A stretch of DNA of 7,098 bases, taken from Candidatus Delongbacteria bacterium (GTDB lineage: Bacteria; Bacteroidota; Bacteroidia; Bacteroidales; ML635J-15). The notes below the pieces were generated by a model that saw nothing but the letters and a program-made list of their open reading frames with translations, was not told where the DNA came from and did no database searches. The stretch covers positions 1 to 7,098 of the forward strand of contig JAQIDD010000158.1 of assembly GCA_027858215.1 (NCBI GenBank). The letters run 5' to 3'. Shown piece by piece: positions 6,881 through 7,098 of the stretch (its first letter is position 1; each line of letters starts with the position of its first letter). The position numbers were made by a program, and so were the translations under genes.

Positions 6881-7098
6881 ATGCAGCAAGAAAATAGCCT
6901 ACATAAATCACTTATAGAACTATTTCAATTATTAAAAAATAGGTTTTGCAAAGAAGATTATATTGTGTTAAATAAATTTGCAATATCCTTTCTTTGGAAA
7001 TTTCATCTCTCAGAATATCACAAAGAAGAAATAAGTGACGCATTCATCCGGGAATTATCTTGCTCAGTACAAACAGAATATATTGATTCCTTAATAGG
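6881..7098 (+). CDS. hypothetical protein, 3'-truncated by the window edge
   Basis: An ATG at 6881, 2 bp after the preceding stop, opens a frame that runs without a stop to the right edge (72 codons plus two bases). The visible protein begins MQQENSLHKSLIELFQLL and is rich in Lys, Glu, Phe and Leu. It looks mainly helical and soluble, with no signal peptide and no motif I recognise. Two cysteines are visible in the fragment, one near residue 23 (NRFCKED) and one near 61 (ELSCSVQ). The tight spacing and similar AT-rich codon use suggest it is co-transcribed with the TPR-like gene and may act with it. The length and function cannot be judged from the fragment. No Shine-Dalgarno sequence is seen, so the start rests on spacing and the open frame. 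Confidence 0.7.
   Translation, partial: MQQENSLHKSLIELFQLLKNRFCKEDYIVLNKFAISFLWKFHLSEYHKEEISDAFIRELSCSVQTEYIDSLI

Overview
The window looks like a chromosomal segment of a Bacteroidota bacterium, probably Bacteroidales-like. Three things point there. The Na+-pumping NADH:quinone reductase (Nqr) genes are in the usual order with an apbE behind them. Most starts lack a strong Shine-Dalgarno sequence. Two intergenic sites match the Bacteroidota -7 promoter consensus TAnnTTTG exactly (both read TACCTTTG). The species cannot be named from the sequence alone.

Bases 1-4058 (+ strand) are the 3' part of a tightly packed operon: nqrC (its 5' end is cut by the window edge), nqrD, nqrE, nqrF and apbE, with gaps of 0 to 21 bp. 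NqrF takes electrons from NADH through FAD and a [2Fe-2S] cluster. NqrD and NqrE together hold a membrane iron-sulfur centre. NqrC carries covalent FMN, and ApbE is the flavin transferase expected to attach it. Electron carriers and the enzyme that matures one of them are therefore co-transcribed. nqrA and nqrB should lie just to the left, outside the window.

Bases 4126-5889 (- strand, convergent with apbE) encode a complete DEAD-box RNA helicase of the DeaD/CsdA type. It has a DbpA-like RNA-binding domain and a very basic tail. A good Bacteroidota promoter lies about 100 bp upstream of its start (5993-6000 with TTG at 6023-6025). A perfect 6-4-6 inverted repeat (6029-6044) sits just upstream of that promoter.

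Bases 5890-6374 hold no convincing gene. From about 6000 to the right edge the DNA becomes strikingly AT-rich: about 28% G+C by hand count over 420 bases of 6361-6840, against about 47% over 240 bases of nqrF. This part carries a small two-gene unit: a 167-residue membrane-anchored protein with a helical, TPR-like domain, and a second protein starting 2 bp after its stop and running off the window edge. A 12-bp perfect palindrome followed by ACTAGTTAGGGG lies just before the unit. This end looks like accessory, possibly transferred or cassette-like DNA, and is the only part not explained by well-known housekeeping functions. Nothing in the window proves a new system.
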